Shown: in pieces, positions 7,488 to 15,652 of the stretch
Position numbering within the stretch: the stretch's first letter is position 1
Layout: each line of letters opens with the position of its first letter
DNA from: an uncultured Veillonella sp.
GTDB lineage: Bacteria > Bacillota > Negativicutes > Veillonellales > Veillonellaceae
DNA: 19,686 bases
NCBI GenBank assembly: GCA_934216375.1
Contig: CAKQBP010000005.1
Coordinates: forward strand, 1 to 19,686
Direction: 5' to 3'
Notes under the pieces: model-generated
What the model was told of the DNA's origin: nothing
Seen by the model: only the letters and a program-made list of their open reading frames with translations
Databases searched by the model: none
Made by a program: the position numbers and the translations under genes

Positions 7488-8246
7488 ATGATTGAGCTAC
7501 GCAATGTTGTAGTTGCCTATGAGTCACGTGTGATTTTAGACTCTGTTAATCTCACTATTAATGATGGGGAGACGTTAGTTATATTAGGTGGTAGTGGTAG
7601 TGGTAAAAGTACACTACTTCGCTTATTAATAGGTTTACAACGTCCTACATCAGGGCAGATTATCGTAGATGGCACAGATATAACTACATTATCTGAAGAT
7701 GAATTTAATACAGTACGAAGAAAAATGGGGATGGTATTCCAATATTCAGCTTTGTTTGATTCTATGTCGGTAGGTGAGAACGTAGCTTTTGGTTTGCGTC
7801 AACATACGAAGTTAAAGGATGACGAAATCAAACGCATTGTGGCAGAAAGACTTGATTGGGTTGGTTTAAAGGGATATGAGTCATATATGCCTAATGAGTT
7901 ATCTGGTGGTATGAAAAAGCGGGTTAGCTTAGCTCGTGCTATAGCACTAGATCCGAGTTTAATTCTTTATGATGAACCTTCATCAGGGTTAGATCCTATT
8001 ACATCAGGTACGATTAGTATGCTAATTAAGGGGATGCAGAATCGGCTCGGTTGTACTTCTATCGTGGTAACACATGATATGCAGTCAGCATTTTATGTTG
8101 CTGACCGCATAGCTTTACTCGATCAGGGGCATTTTGTAGAAATTTCTGATACAATAGAATTTAAGAATTCTACAAATAAGAAGGTACAACAATTTATTCA
8201 TGGTGAAGCAGAGCCGATTAACGAATCTGCGATGGGAGATATATAA
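7488..8246 (+). CDS. mlaF: Mla-type lipid ABC transporter ATPase (MlaF)
   Basis: This is the cytoplasmic ATPase that powers MlaE. All motor motifs are present: Walker A GGSGSGKST (34-42), the Q-loop Gln85, the signature LSGGM (138-142), Walker B LILYDEP (158-164) and the H-loop His196. The 252 residues are slightly shorter than E. coli MlaF, whose C-terminal tail helps the dimer and MlaB docking; here the C-terminus ends soon after the nucleotide-binding fold. AGAGGGA (7478-7484) sets the start. The stop codon shares one base with the mlaD start (TAATG), indicating translational coupling. Confidence 0.96.
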   Translation: MIELRNVVVAYESRVILDSVNLTINDGETLVILGGSGSGKSTLLRLLIGLQRPTSGQIIVDGTDITTLSEDEFNTVRRKMGMVFQYSALFDSMSVGENVAFGLRQHTKLKDDEIKRIVAERLDWVGLKGYESYMPNELSGGMKKRVSLARAIALDPSLILYDEPSSGLDPITSGTISMLIKGMQNRLGCTSIVVTHDMQSAFYVADRIALLDQGHFVEISDTIEFKNSTNKKVQQFIHGEAEPINESAMGDI

Positions 8247-9505
8247 TGAAGTGGACGACGGAGGCCAAGGTAGGGGCTTTTACAATAATAGGTATAGTTC
8301 TATTTATTGCAGGCATACTATTTGTAGGCCGTATCGATATTTGGGCTAAACCGCAAATGACAATTACAGGTGATTTCACTCAAGTAAATGGCCTAAAAAA
8401 TGGGAATCAGGTTAAATTTTCCGGCGTGGCCATCGGGACTGTTTCTGATATTGAAATTACACCGCGTGGCGTTGTGGTTAAGATGAAACTTGATGAAAAA
8501 ACGCAGATTCCAAGTGACTCGATCTTTTCCTTGGGGTCAGATGGTTTTTTAGGTGATAAATTTATTCAAATTTCACCAGGACAGTCTAAAGTATATTTAC
8601 AAGATGGTGACTCCGTTAAAGGTGAAGGCGTTGATGCTGTGGATAAGGCCATGCAGAGTGCGCAAAAGTTAATGGATGGCACTGAGAAGATGCTACAGTC
8701 TATCAATAGTATTATTGGTGATCCTGCAACTCAAAGTGCACTTAAATATTCTTTGCAATCTACAGCTGTGATGGCTGATAATGCGGTAGCTATTACACAA
8801 AATATGGCGGATGTAACGGCTCAGCTAAATCAAGCAGCACAACAGTTTAATGCTGATGGTAATGCAGGCAATGATATGCGTGCTATTTTAACTAATTTAA
8901 AACAAACTACTGATCGTGTAGATAATATGGCTCGTACCATGGAATCAACTGTAACAGATCCTAAAGCACAAGAAAATATTAAGGAGACTTTACATAATAC
9001 GGCACAGATTTCAGCTCGCATCAATAAACTGATGGGCGGAAAGGCGTACCAAACGGATGTAAATGGAAATAGTGTAGAGGTTGGTATGACTGAAAAAAAG
9101 TTATCTACCAAGATTGAACCATCTGTAGATTTGTTGTATAACACAACGGATAATGAATTCCGTGTCAATGGTAGAGTACGTGCCTTTAACAATAAAGGAA
9201 TGGCTGAAATTGGCCTTTCTAATATGGGTGATGATACTACTTTTGATCTGAATGCAGGTCGATTTATTAGTTCTAAATGGTTGGTGCGCGGTGGTATTTT
9301 TGAAAGTGAATTGGGTCTCGGGGTGGATTATAACCTCCGTGGTCCAGTGTCCTTATCAGCCGCGCTATATGACCTTAATCATCGTAAATATCGTATTCGT
9401 AGTGATATACGTTTGCATAAAGATACCTATGGCGTTATTCAAATGACCAGACCGTTCAGTTCTACGAATGGAGGTACCTATTTCGGTATTAAACAAGTAT
9501 TCTAA
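8246..9505 (+). CDS. mlaD: MCE-domain lipid carrier with a C-terminal outer-membrane beta-barrel (MlaD)
   Basis: This is the substrate-binding partner of MlaEF. Residues 11-30 form one membrane anchor. An MCE domain spans about 36-113, with the characteristic FLGDKFIQI near its end. A long helical, coiled-coil-prone region covers about 128-265. From about residue 289 to the end the sequence turns into alternating amphipathic strands (roughly ten) separated by short turns, ending in Phe419, the classic C-terminal signal of an outer-membrane barrel. At 419 residues it is more than twice the length of E. coli MlaD (183). One chain could therefore span from the inner to the outer membrane and replace MlaA and MlaC, which are absent here. 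As I recall, such a bridge has been reported for Veillonella parvula. The start overlaps the mlaF stop. Confidence 0.93.
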   Translation: MKWTTEAKVGAFTIIGIVLFIAGILFVGRIDIWAKPQMTITGDFTQVNGLKNGNQVKFSGVAIGTVSDIEITPRGVVVKMKLDEKTQIPSDSIFSLGSDGFLGDKFIQISPGQSKVYLQDGDSVKGEGVDAVDKAMQSAQKLMDGTEKMLQSINSIIGDPATQSALKYSLQSTAVMADNAVAITQNMADVTAQLNQAAQQFNADGNAGNDMRAILTNLKQTTDRVDNMARTMESTVTDPKAQENIKETLHNTAQISARINKLMGGKAYQTDVNGNSVEVGMTEKKLSTKIEPSVDLLYNTTDNEFRVNGRVRAFNNKGMAEIGLSNMGDDTTFDLNAGRFISSKWLVRGGIFESELGLGVDYNLRGPVSLSAALYDLNHRKYRIRSDIRLHKDTYGVIQMTRPFSSTNGGTYFGIKQVF

Positions 9506-9534
9506 TGACTAACACATTTACTCTATATGAGTAT

Positions 9535-9540
9535 GGAGGT
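9535..9540 (+). promoter_or_regulatory. Ribosome binding site that fixes the tolC start
   Basis: GGAGGT lies seven bases before the ATG at 9548. An in-frame ATG at 9527 lies upstream of this site and has no comparable site of its own, so translation should begin at 9548. Confidence 0.8.
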
Positions 9541-9547
9541 ACATATT

Positions 9548-11008
9548 ATGAATAAAAAGGTTCTTTCCTTAGGTGTAATGCTTTCTTTAGTTACTACTGG
9601 TGCATTCGCCGCTGATGTAGTAACCACATCCGTTAACAACGGAGACCAATTAAGCAAATATCAAAAAGAAGCTATTCAATTAACACAAAAGCAATTAGCA
9701 GAAAAATCTGTTTTAGACAGTAAAACCTATGAACATACATTAGCTTTAAACGAAGCCCGTACGGTTGATTTAGCATTAGCTAATAATCGTACAGCTAAGC
9801 AAACTAAATGGGGTTATGAAGCTGCTAAATCTGCAGTAAGCCAAGTAGCAGCTGGTAAGAATCCAAGTGTTAGTTATGGTTGGAGTGCTCAAAAAACGGG
9901 CGGTGACACAGGTAGTGGCAAATCTGGTAGTCATAACTTCTCCATTAGTGCGCCTGTATTCAATCCACAACTCGATGCAAGCATTGATTCTGCACGTTAT
10001 ACTCGTGAAGGTACTGGTGCTAGCTATGAAGAGGCTTTACAACAAGCAAAATATGATGCTCTTAACGGTTATTATACATTGATTATGAGCCGTAATATGG
10101 TAGATGTAGCACAACAAGCTGTTAAAGATTATCAAGGTCATGTAACTAATGTAGAGGCACAGTATAATGTTGGTTTAGTGGCGAGCTCCGATGTATTGGC
10201 AGCTAAAACAAATCTTGATGATTCTCAAACATCTCTTGTAAAAGCGCAAAATGCTGCAAATTTAGCAGAGGCGAACTTAAATCAAGTTATTGCATACCCT
10301 GCACAAACAGCTATTACTACAGCAGAGCATGATTTACAATATAAACCATATAATGTAACCTTGGAGCAAGCGAAAGCATATGCTATGCTTCATCGTTCCG
10401 CTCTTGTTAAATCAGCTCTTGATGTAAAATCTGCGGAAGAAGCTGTAAAATCTGCTAAGGCGGGTTATTTGCCTACGGTTGCTGTAAAAGCTGGTCGTGG
10501 CTATGGTGATCCAGATGGTTACTTTGGTACAAGCACAAAGTCCTGGAGTGTTGGTGCTAGTGCTACTTGGAACTTATGGGATGGTGGTGCAACACAAAAT
10601 GCTATTAAAAAAGCAAATGCACAACTTGAACAAGCAAAAGAAGCTAACTTGGCCACTGTTGATGCTGTATTGTTAGCTGTACAAAAAGCATACTTGAATT
10701 TACGAGCTGCTGAACAAACAATCCAAAGTACACAAACTGCAGTCGCACAAGGTCAAGAAAGTTTCCGTATTGCTACGCTTCGTTACCGTGCAGGTGTTGG
10801 TACGAACCTTGATGTACTTGATGCAGAAACTAAGTTGACAACAGCTCGTAATAACTATGTAGAAGCTCTTTACAATTACAATATTAGCATTGCGGCTCTT
10901 GAACAATTAACAGGCGTTCCATTGTCTACACCTGTAGGTCAAGGTGCTGAAGTTATCGCTAATAGTGGTGCTGTTGAACAATTGTCAAAACTAGGCGGCA
11001 ATCAATAA
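9548..11008 (+). CDS. tolC: TolC-family outer-membrane efflux channel
   Basis: This is an outer-membrane trimeric channel protein of the OEP family. The 486-residue product starts with a signal peptide (about 1-21, AFA before Ala22). Two family repeats follow, at roughly 55-260 and 275-470. Each has long helical stretches rich in Ala, Gln and Lys and a beta segment (for example ARTVDLALANNRTAKQTKWG and, in the second, SALVKSALDVKSAEEAVKSA with LPTVAVKAGRGYG). The helix-rich C-terminal half ends ATLRYRAGVGTNLDVLDAETKL, a common family motif. It follows mlaD by 42 bases with no terminator, so it probably shares the mla transcript, and it ends in a strong terminator. No inner-membrane pump or adaptor is encoded beside it; its export partners must lie elsewhere, or the exported lipoyl-like protein could be one. 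Confidence 0.92.
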   Translation: MNKKVLSLGVMLSLVTTGAFAADVVTTSVNNGDQLSKYQKEAIQLTQKQLAEKSVLDSKTYEHTLALNEARTVDLALANNRTAKQTKWGYEAAKSAVSQVAAGKNPSVSYGWSAQKTGGDTGSGKSGSHNFSISAPVFNPQLDASIDSARYTREGTGASYEEALQQAKYDALNGYYTLIMSRNMVDVAQQAVKDYQGHVTNVEAQYNVGLVASSDVLAAKTNLDDSQTSLVKAQNAANLAEANLNQVIAYPAQTAITTAEHDLQYKPYNVTLEQAKAYAMLHRSALVKSALDVKSAEEAVKSAKAGYLPTVAVKAGRGYGDPDGYFGTSTKSWSVGASATWNLWDGGATQNAIKKANAQLEQAKEANLATVDAVLLAVQKAYLNLRAAEQTIQSTQTAVAQGQESFRIATLRYRAGVGTNLDVLDAETKLTTARNNYVEALYNYNISIAALEQLTGVPLSTPVGQGAEVIANSGAVEQLSKLGGNQ

Positions 11009-11020
11009 TATGATCTTTAA

Positions 11021-11046
11021 AAAGACGACTTCGGTCGTCTTTTTTC
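11021..11046 (+). terminator. Rho-independent terminator after tolC
   Basis: AAAGACGAC (11021-11029), loop TTCG (11030-11033) and GTCGTCTTT (11034-11042) form a perfect nine-pair stem with a stable UUCG tetraloop, followed by TTT and C. It is the clearest terminator in the window and closes the mla/tolC transcription unit. The following 140 bases before tamB contain AT-rich sequence; I see no convincing -35/-10 pair in it. Confidence 0.92.
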
Positions 11047-11174
11047 TTGTAATGGACATTATAGACAATGAGTGTTCTTGATAGGTTTTATAAAATTCAC
11101 TCTGAAAATACTATAGTTATTACTGTGTCTGTGGTAAGATTAGTATATATATTTATATTATTCATAATGTGTAT

Positions 11175-11179
11175 GGGAG
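11175..11179 (+). promoter_or_regulatory. Ribosome binding site that fixes the tamB start
   Basis: GGGAG lies seven bases before the ATG at 11187. An in-frame GTG at 11169 overlaps this site and has no upstream site of its own, so 11187 is preferred. Confidence 0.7.
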
Positions 11180-11186
11180 TATCATT

Positions 11187-14100
11187 ATGACCCGTAAAAA
11201 GTGGCTCCTTATCGGTGCAGCGATTTTAGGTTTGTCTGGTATTGTTGGTGCCAGCATCAATCCTATGGCTCAAACTTACATTGCACCTATGGTTAAAGAA
11301 CAAGTAAATAATGTCATAAACGGATCTATAGACTATGATTCTCTCCGAATTAATTGGAATGGTGATGTTGTTCTAACAGATGTGACTATCAAAGATAGAG
11401 ATGGTCATTTAGTTGGAACTGCTCAAGAGGTAGCTGTAGGAGTTAAATTATCTTCTTTACCGAAGATTATTGGTGGCAACACATCAGGGGCTACGGCTAT
11501 TTCTAGTGTAATCGTCGAGGCGCCAGATTTTCATATATGGCAACTAGCTGATGGGTCGTGGAGTATAACTAAATTAGTAAAACCATCCGATCCAAATAAG
11601 TCGGGTACTTTTGATGGCTCTGTGACTATTAATGATGGTCGCGTAGCGCTACGTACTAAAGATGGAATAAAGAGGAATGTAGAAAATCTTGATGGGACTA
11701 TGGCGCTTGATATGAGTGGCATGTCTAAAGGTGCCTTTACTGCTGATGTAGATGGTTCCTCAATTACCTTGAATGGCAAAATTGATATGAACAATGTATC
11801 TAATTTTGATCTCTTTGTACAAGCTGATGAAATTGATACTGCTGGTATTATGAGTTTTGTTCCACTTCGTAAGGATCTATCTGTAACGAGTGGTAAGTTA
11901 CAAGATTTACATTTAAATCTTAAAAGTGAAGATGGCAAATACATTATGAGTGGTAATGTAGGCTTTAAAGGTTTAACAGGCACTTATAAACGGGGTAATA
12001 CAATTTATAATATTACCGATGGCACGGGTCGCATTATGCTTAATAATGATCAAATCGTTATTAGTCGTAGTTCTTGGAGGGTAAATGATCAAGTAACAAA
12101 GATCAATGGCTTAGTTACACTAGGCAAAGATGAAGAGTATTTAAATCTTAATGTTGTGGCCGATAAAGTAGATTTAGAGGCGATAACAGACGTCGGTGTT
12201 TCTGGTATTGTAGGTGGGCGTGCACATATTGGTGGCACGACAGTATCCCCTCGTGTAGATGCAACGATTGCTAGTGATGGTATTTCTTATAATGGTTACT
12301 ATATTGATCGTTTACAAGGTGATATTGTATATGATAACGGTTTAGTTCGTACGGATGATGTGCGCCTATCAGTAGGCGAAGGTAGTGCAAAGGTTAAGGG
12401 CCAATATGTGGTTGATACAGGGGATTTTGATACTACTATAAAGATTCAAAATTTACCTTTAGGCACTTTCACAAAAGATATGACCTCGCCAGTTACAGGT
12501 AATATCGATGGTGAGATGCGTATCTTAGGAAAAAATAATCAAGTTACAGATGTTGTAGGCGCTGTTGAAGGTCGCCAAATAGGCATTCGCGGTGTTGTAG
12601 TTGATACTGCAAAAGCTAACTTTACGCACGCTGATAATAGTACAAATATGACCGTTGTAGGCACTATAGGAGATGGGGCGCTAAGCGGATATGGCTATAT
12701 CCAAAATGGTAATATAGATGCCACTATTTCCGGTAATGCATTGCCATTGACCGCACTAAGTCCTATTATTGGTCAAGATGTTGATGGCACCTTGAATACC
12801 TCTTTTGCGATACAAGGTACATTGGATAATCCAAATGTAACGGGCACTGTATGGGGTCAAGAGGTACATTATAAAGGGGCTCGATTCAATAATATCCATG
12901 GAGATATTAAGCTAGATAACCATATTCTCACTATCACCAATGGACATATTGGTGATGGCGATGGGGGCTATGATGTTAATGGTTGGTATAATCTTAATAC
13001 AGATGTGTTAGATCTAAATGCCAAGGCTCGGGCTGCTCGTATTGAAAATGTGATTCGTACTGTTACAGATGTTCCTATTACAGGTTGGTTTGAAACGGAT
13101 AATCATATTACAGGGACGGCTGCAAATCCGATTATAGAAGGTCGTGCTCATTTGTGGGATGGTTCTGCTTATGGCAAACTCGTGACCAATGCATTTGCAA
13201 AATATAACTATCAGAATGATACATTAGAGCTTTATAGATTTGATATTGAAGGTTATGGTGCAACTATCACAGGTGGCGGTACAGTATCTAAAGAAGTAAT
13301 TAATATTGATTTTGAAGGCAAAAAAATTGATATGGGCAGATTGCTCATTAATACGGATTACAAAGTTAATGGTTTGCTATCTGGTCGAGGACAAATTACT
13401 GGATCTGTAGATAACCCTCAATTCAATGGTTATATTTCATCCGATGCCTTATCAGTTAATGGGGAATTATTGAACGATATTCATGGTCGTGTTTATGCAG
13501 ATAAATCGGTTGTAAATGTGCAAGATTTCACCTTTGCTGAAGCCGATGGTGGTCGCTACACTGCTAAAGGTGGTATGAAGTTTGATGATAGTAGACAACT
13601 ATTTGGTGTATTAGATGTTACTAATGGTAGCGTAAAGAATTTGCTAACCTTGCTAGACCGGTCCAATGAACACATTGATGGCAAATTAAATGGTTCTGTT
13701 GAAATCGGAGGTACACGCGACAATCCAAGCGTTAATGTAACAGGCAAGATTAATGATGTAAGTATTGATGAAAAGATTGTTGGTGATGCAACTATCGATG
13801 CAAGTCTTGCTAATCGTAAATTCAAAGTTACAACTTTGAAACTGCCTGTTGATGAAGGTCTCATTGCAATAGGCGGTACGATGGATCTTGATGGTCAAGC
13901 GGACTTACAGGTTGCATTAAAGGATGTTGATATAGTACCGTTCTTGCCACTTATGGGTAAGGATATTCAAGCTACTGGTTGGGTGACTGGCGTTGTAAAT
14001 ATCACTGGGGAAACTAAGAATCCTAAAGTAGAATTATCCGGTGCTGTAGAGTCGGGGTCCTTTAATGGTGTTGGTATTGATGAAGGTTTTGTATTGGCTA

Positions 14101-15476
14101 CAATGCAAGATCAAGTTATTCAGATTCAACGAATTCAAGGTGCCAAAAGTGGGTATAAGTTAAGTGTCTATGGTAAGATTCCATTAGCGGCAATCTTTAC
14201 GTCTGGGTATATTCCAGCAAATGATAGCAAATCTATGGATGTAACTATTGATTTTAACGAAGCAGATATGGCTGTTATTCCTCTTCTTACAACTAGTGTT
14301 AAGGAGGCAACAGGTCCGTTAAAAGGCACGGTTCACATTACAGGCACTATTGATCAGCCTGAAGCATATGGAACTGTATCGGTACGTAATGGTACGATGA
14401 AATTGGCAAGTGTAGAAAATCAAATTACTGGTATTGATGGTGACTTAATTTTCTCTGGTCAACAAGGTGATTTCCAATCCCGTATTAATATGGGCAAAGG
14501 CTCAGCTGGTTTGGCTGCTAAAGTAAATTGGTCCGGACATACTCTTACTAATTACAAGGCGGCAGTTCAGCTAGAAGATTTAGAGGTTCGCAGTGAATAT
14601 GTAAGAGGACCGTTGAATGGTGAACTTTATATTGCTGACCGAGATGGATTGCCGACCCTTATTGGTACTTTAAATCTTGAAAAGATTCAATTCAAAATTC
14701 CTCTTTCCTTACAATCTAGTGAAAGTACCAAAGATATGGGGGTGGATGTTACTGTTCATGCGGGTAAAGGTGTACGTTTATATGATCGCACCTTATACAA
14801 CATGTTTATCAGTGGCGATGTTCATTTTGGTGGATCCTTACAAAATCCAACTGCTAGTGGTCAATTCGATGTTAGAAATGGCACGTTTAAGTATTTGAGC
14901 CATGTATTTAATATTACAAAAGGGAATGCCCATTTCGTAGGTGGCTCTTATTTACCAAACTTACAATTAGAGGCTGAAACAAATGTAAGTAATTACACTA
15001 TTATGCTTGGCGTAAAAGGGACAGTGGATCATATGGACTTATCATTGTCCTCTAATCCTACATTGTCTAGAAAGCAAATCATTTCCATGTTGACCTTCGG
15101 CCGCGGTGCAGATTCAAATAGTAGTACTTTGACAAATGAAGATGTGAATGCTGTGGCTACAGCAGGGCTTCAAATGTTTGCTTTTGGCTATGTACAAGAT
15201 GCATTACAAAATACACTTGGGTTAGACCGCATCAATATTACAACAGGGTCAATTGATCCCGATGAGCCAACCAATAGGGATACGGCAAGTAATTATAATA
15301 TTGAAATCGGTAAATATGTATTACCGAGAGTCATGTTGACTTATTCTCAAGGTATTAATAACAAACAAAATAAATATGGTATAGAATATTCTGTTAAACG
15401 AAACCTTAAGTTCACGGGATGGCATACATCAAAAGGGAACAATTATATAGGTGGTCGTTGGACACGGAACTTTTAA
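11187..15476 (+). CDS. tamB: TamB-like translocation/assembly and lipid-transport protein
   Basis: The product is a 1429-residue AsmA/TamB-type protein anchored by one N-terminal membrane segment (about 5-24) with the rest in the periplasm. It is almost entirely beta-prone, as expected for the groove-like bridge that carries phospholipids between membranes. The last 300 or so residues match the TamB C-terminal (DUF490) region, including VRNGTFKYLSHVFNIT and LSRKQIISMLTFGRG, and end in Phe. A degenerate motif of the form NPxxxG recurs about every 98 residues, with Pro355, Pro549, Pro648, Pro744, Pro847, Pro946, Pro1058 and Pro1221 (Asn451 takes the place in one copy). Standing next to bamA parallels tamA-tamB pairing in Proteobacteria; no separate TamA is present, so it may work with BamA. 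It has no clear promoter of its own. Confidence 0.94.
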   Translation: MTRKKWLLIGAAILGLSGIVGASINPMAQTYIAPMVKEQVNNVINGSIDYDSLRINWNGDVVLTDVTIKDRDGHLVGTAQEVAVGVKLSSLPKIIGGNTSGATAISSVIVEAPDFHIWQLADGSWSITKLVKPSDPNKSGTFDGSVTINDGRVALRTKDGIKRNVENLDGTMALDMSGMSKGAFTADVDGSSITLNGKIDMNNVSNFDLFVQADEIDTAGIMSFVPLRKDLSVTSGKLQDLHLNLKSEDGKYIMSGNVGFKGLTGTYKRGNTIYNITDGTGRIMLNNDQIVISRSSWRVNDQVTKINGLVTLGKDEEYLNLNVVADKVDLEAITDVGVSGIVGGRAHIGGTTVSPRVDATIASDGISYNGYYIDRLQGDIVYDNGLVRTDDVRLSVGEGSAKVKGQYVVDTGDFDTTIKIQNLPLGTFTKDMTSPVTGNIDGEMRILGKNNQVTDVVGAVEGRQIGIRGVVVDTAKANFTHADNSTNMTVVGTIGDGALSGYGYIQNGNIDATISGNALPLTALSPIIGQDVDGTLNTSFAIQGTLDNPNVTGTVWGQEVHYKGARFNNIHGDIKLDNHILTITNGHIGDGDGGYDVNGWYNLNTDVLDLNAKARAARIENVIRTVTDVPITGWFETDNHITGTAANPIIEGRAHLWDGSAYGKLVTNAFAKYNYQNDTLELYRFDIEGYGATITGGGTVSKEVINIDFEGKKIDMGRLLINTDYKVNGLLSGRGQITGSVDNPQFNGYISSDALSVNGELLNDIHGRVYADKSVVNVQDFTFAEADGGRYTAKGGMKFDDSRQLFGVLDVTNGSVKNLLTLLDRSNEHIDGKLNGSVEIGGTRDNPSVNVTGKINDVSIDEKIVGDATIDASLANRKFKVTTLKLPVDEGLIAIGGTMDLDGQADLQVALKDVDIVPFLPLMGKDIQATGWVTGVVNITGETKNPKVELSGAVESGSFNGVGIDEGFVLATMQDQVIQIQRIQGAKSGYKLSVYGKIPLAAIFTSGYIPANDSKSMDVTIDFNEADMAVIPLLTTSVKEATGPLKGTVHITGTIDQPEAYGTVSVRNGTMKLASVENQITGIDGDLIFSGQQGDFQSRINMGKGSAGLAAKVNWSGHTLTNYKAAVQLEDLEVRSEYVRGPLNGELYIADRDGLPTLIGTLNLEKIQFKIPLSLQSSESTKDMGVDVTVHAGKGVRLYDRTLYNMFISGDVHFGGSLQNPTASGQFDVRNGTFKYLSHVFNITKGNAHFVGGSYLPNLQLEAETNVSNYTIMLGVKGTVDHMDLSLSSNPTLSRKQIISMLTFGRGADSNSSTLTNEDVNAVATAGLQMFAFGYVQDALQNTLGLDRINITTGSIDPDEPTNRDTASNYNIEIGKYVLPRVMLTYSQGINNKQNKYGIEYSVKRNLKFTGWHTSKGNNYIGGRWTRNF

Positions 15477-15482
15477 GAGTGT

Positions 15483-15523
15483 GGCTAGAATGTGTAAACC
15501 CCTTAGGTATGCACATTCTAGTC
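15483..15523 (+). terminator. Long wobble-containing hairpin after tamB
   Basis: The 14-base arms at 15483-15496 and 15510-15523 pair completely if two G-U wobbles are allowed, around a 13-base loop. The sequence after it (ATATTAATTTC) lacks a proper T-run, so it may be a weak terminator, an attenuator or an RNA 3'-end stabiliser rather than a full stop. Confidence 0.6.
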
Positions 15524-15574
15524 ATATTAATTTCATAAAATTTGTTTAATATAGTACTCATTCCAAGCAATTTA

Positions 15575-15583
15575 TGCTATAAT
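15575..15583 (+). promoter_or_regulatory. Extended -10 promoter of bamA
   Basis: TGC followed by a consensus TATAAT (15578-15583) makes an extended -10 element; the -35 position (about 15555-15560, TACTCA) is poor. Transcription would begin near 15590, giving a leader of about 60 bases. ATAAAGA (15585-15591) and TCTTTAT (15600-15606) could form a small hairpin at the leader's start. Confidence 0.7.
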
Positions 15584-15652
15584 GATAAAGATTTATTAGT
15601 CTTTATAAATAAGATGTAAACTCTTTATGGGGATGAGTTCTAGGAGGAATTT

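Noticed and set aside
9527..9547. Upstream ATG that would lengthen tolC by seven residues
   Set aside because: It precedes the good GGAGGT site, and the extra residues would spoil a normal signal peptide.
11169..11186. GTG start that would lengthen tamB by six residues
   Set aside because: It overlaps the ribosome binding site used by the ATG at 11187.
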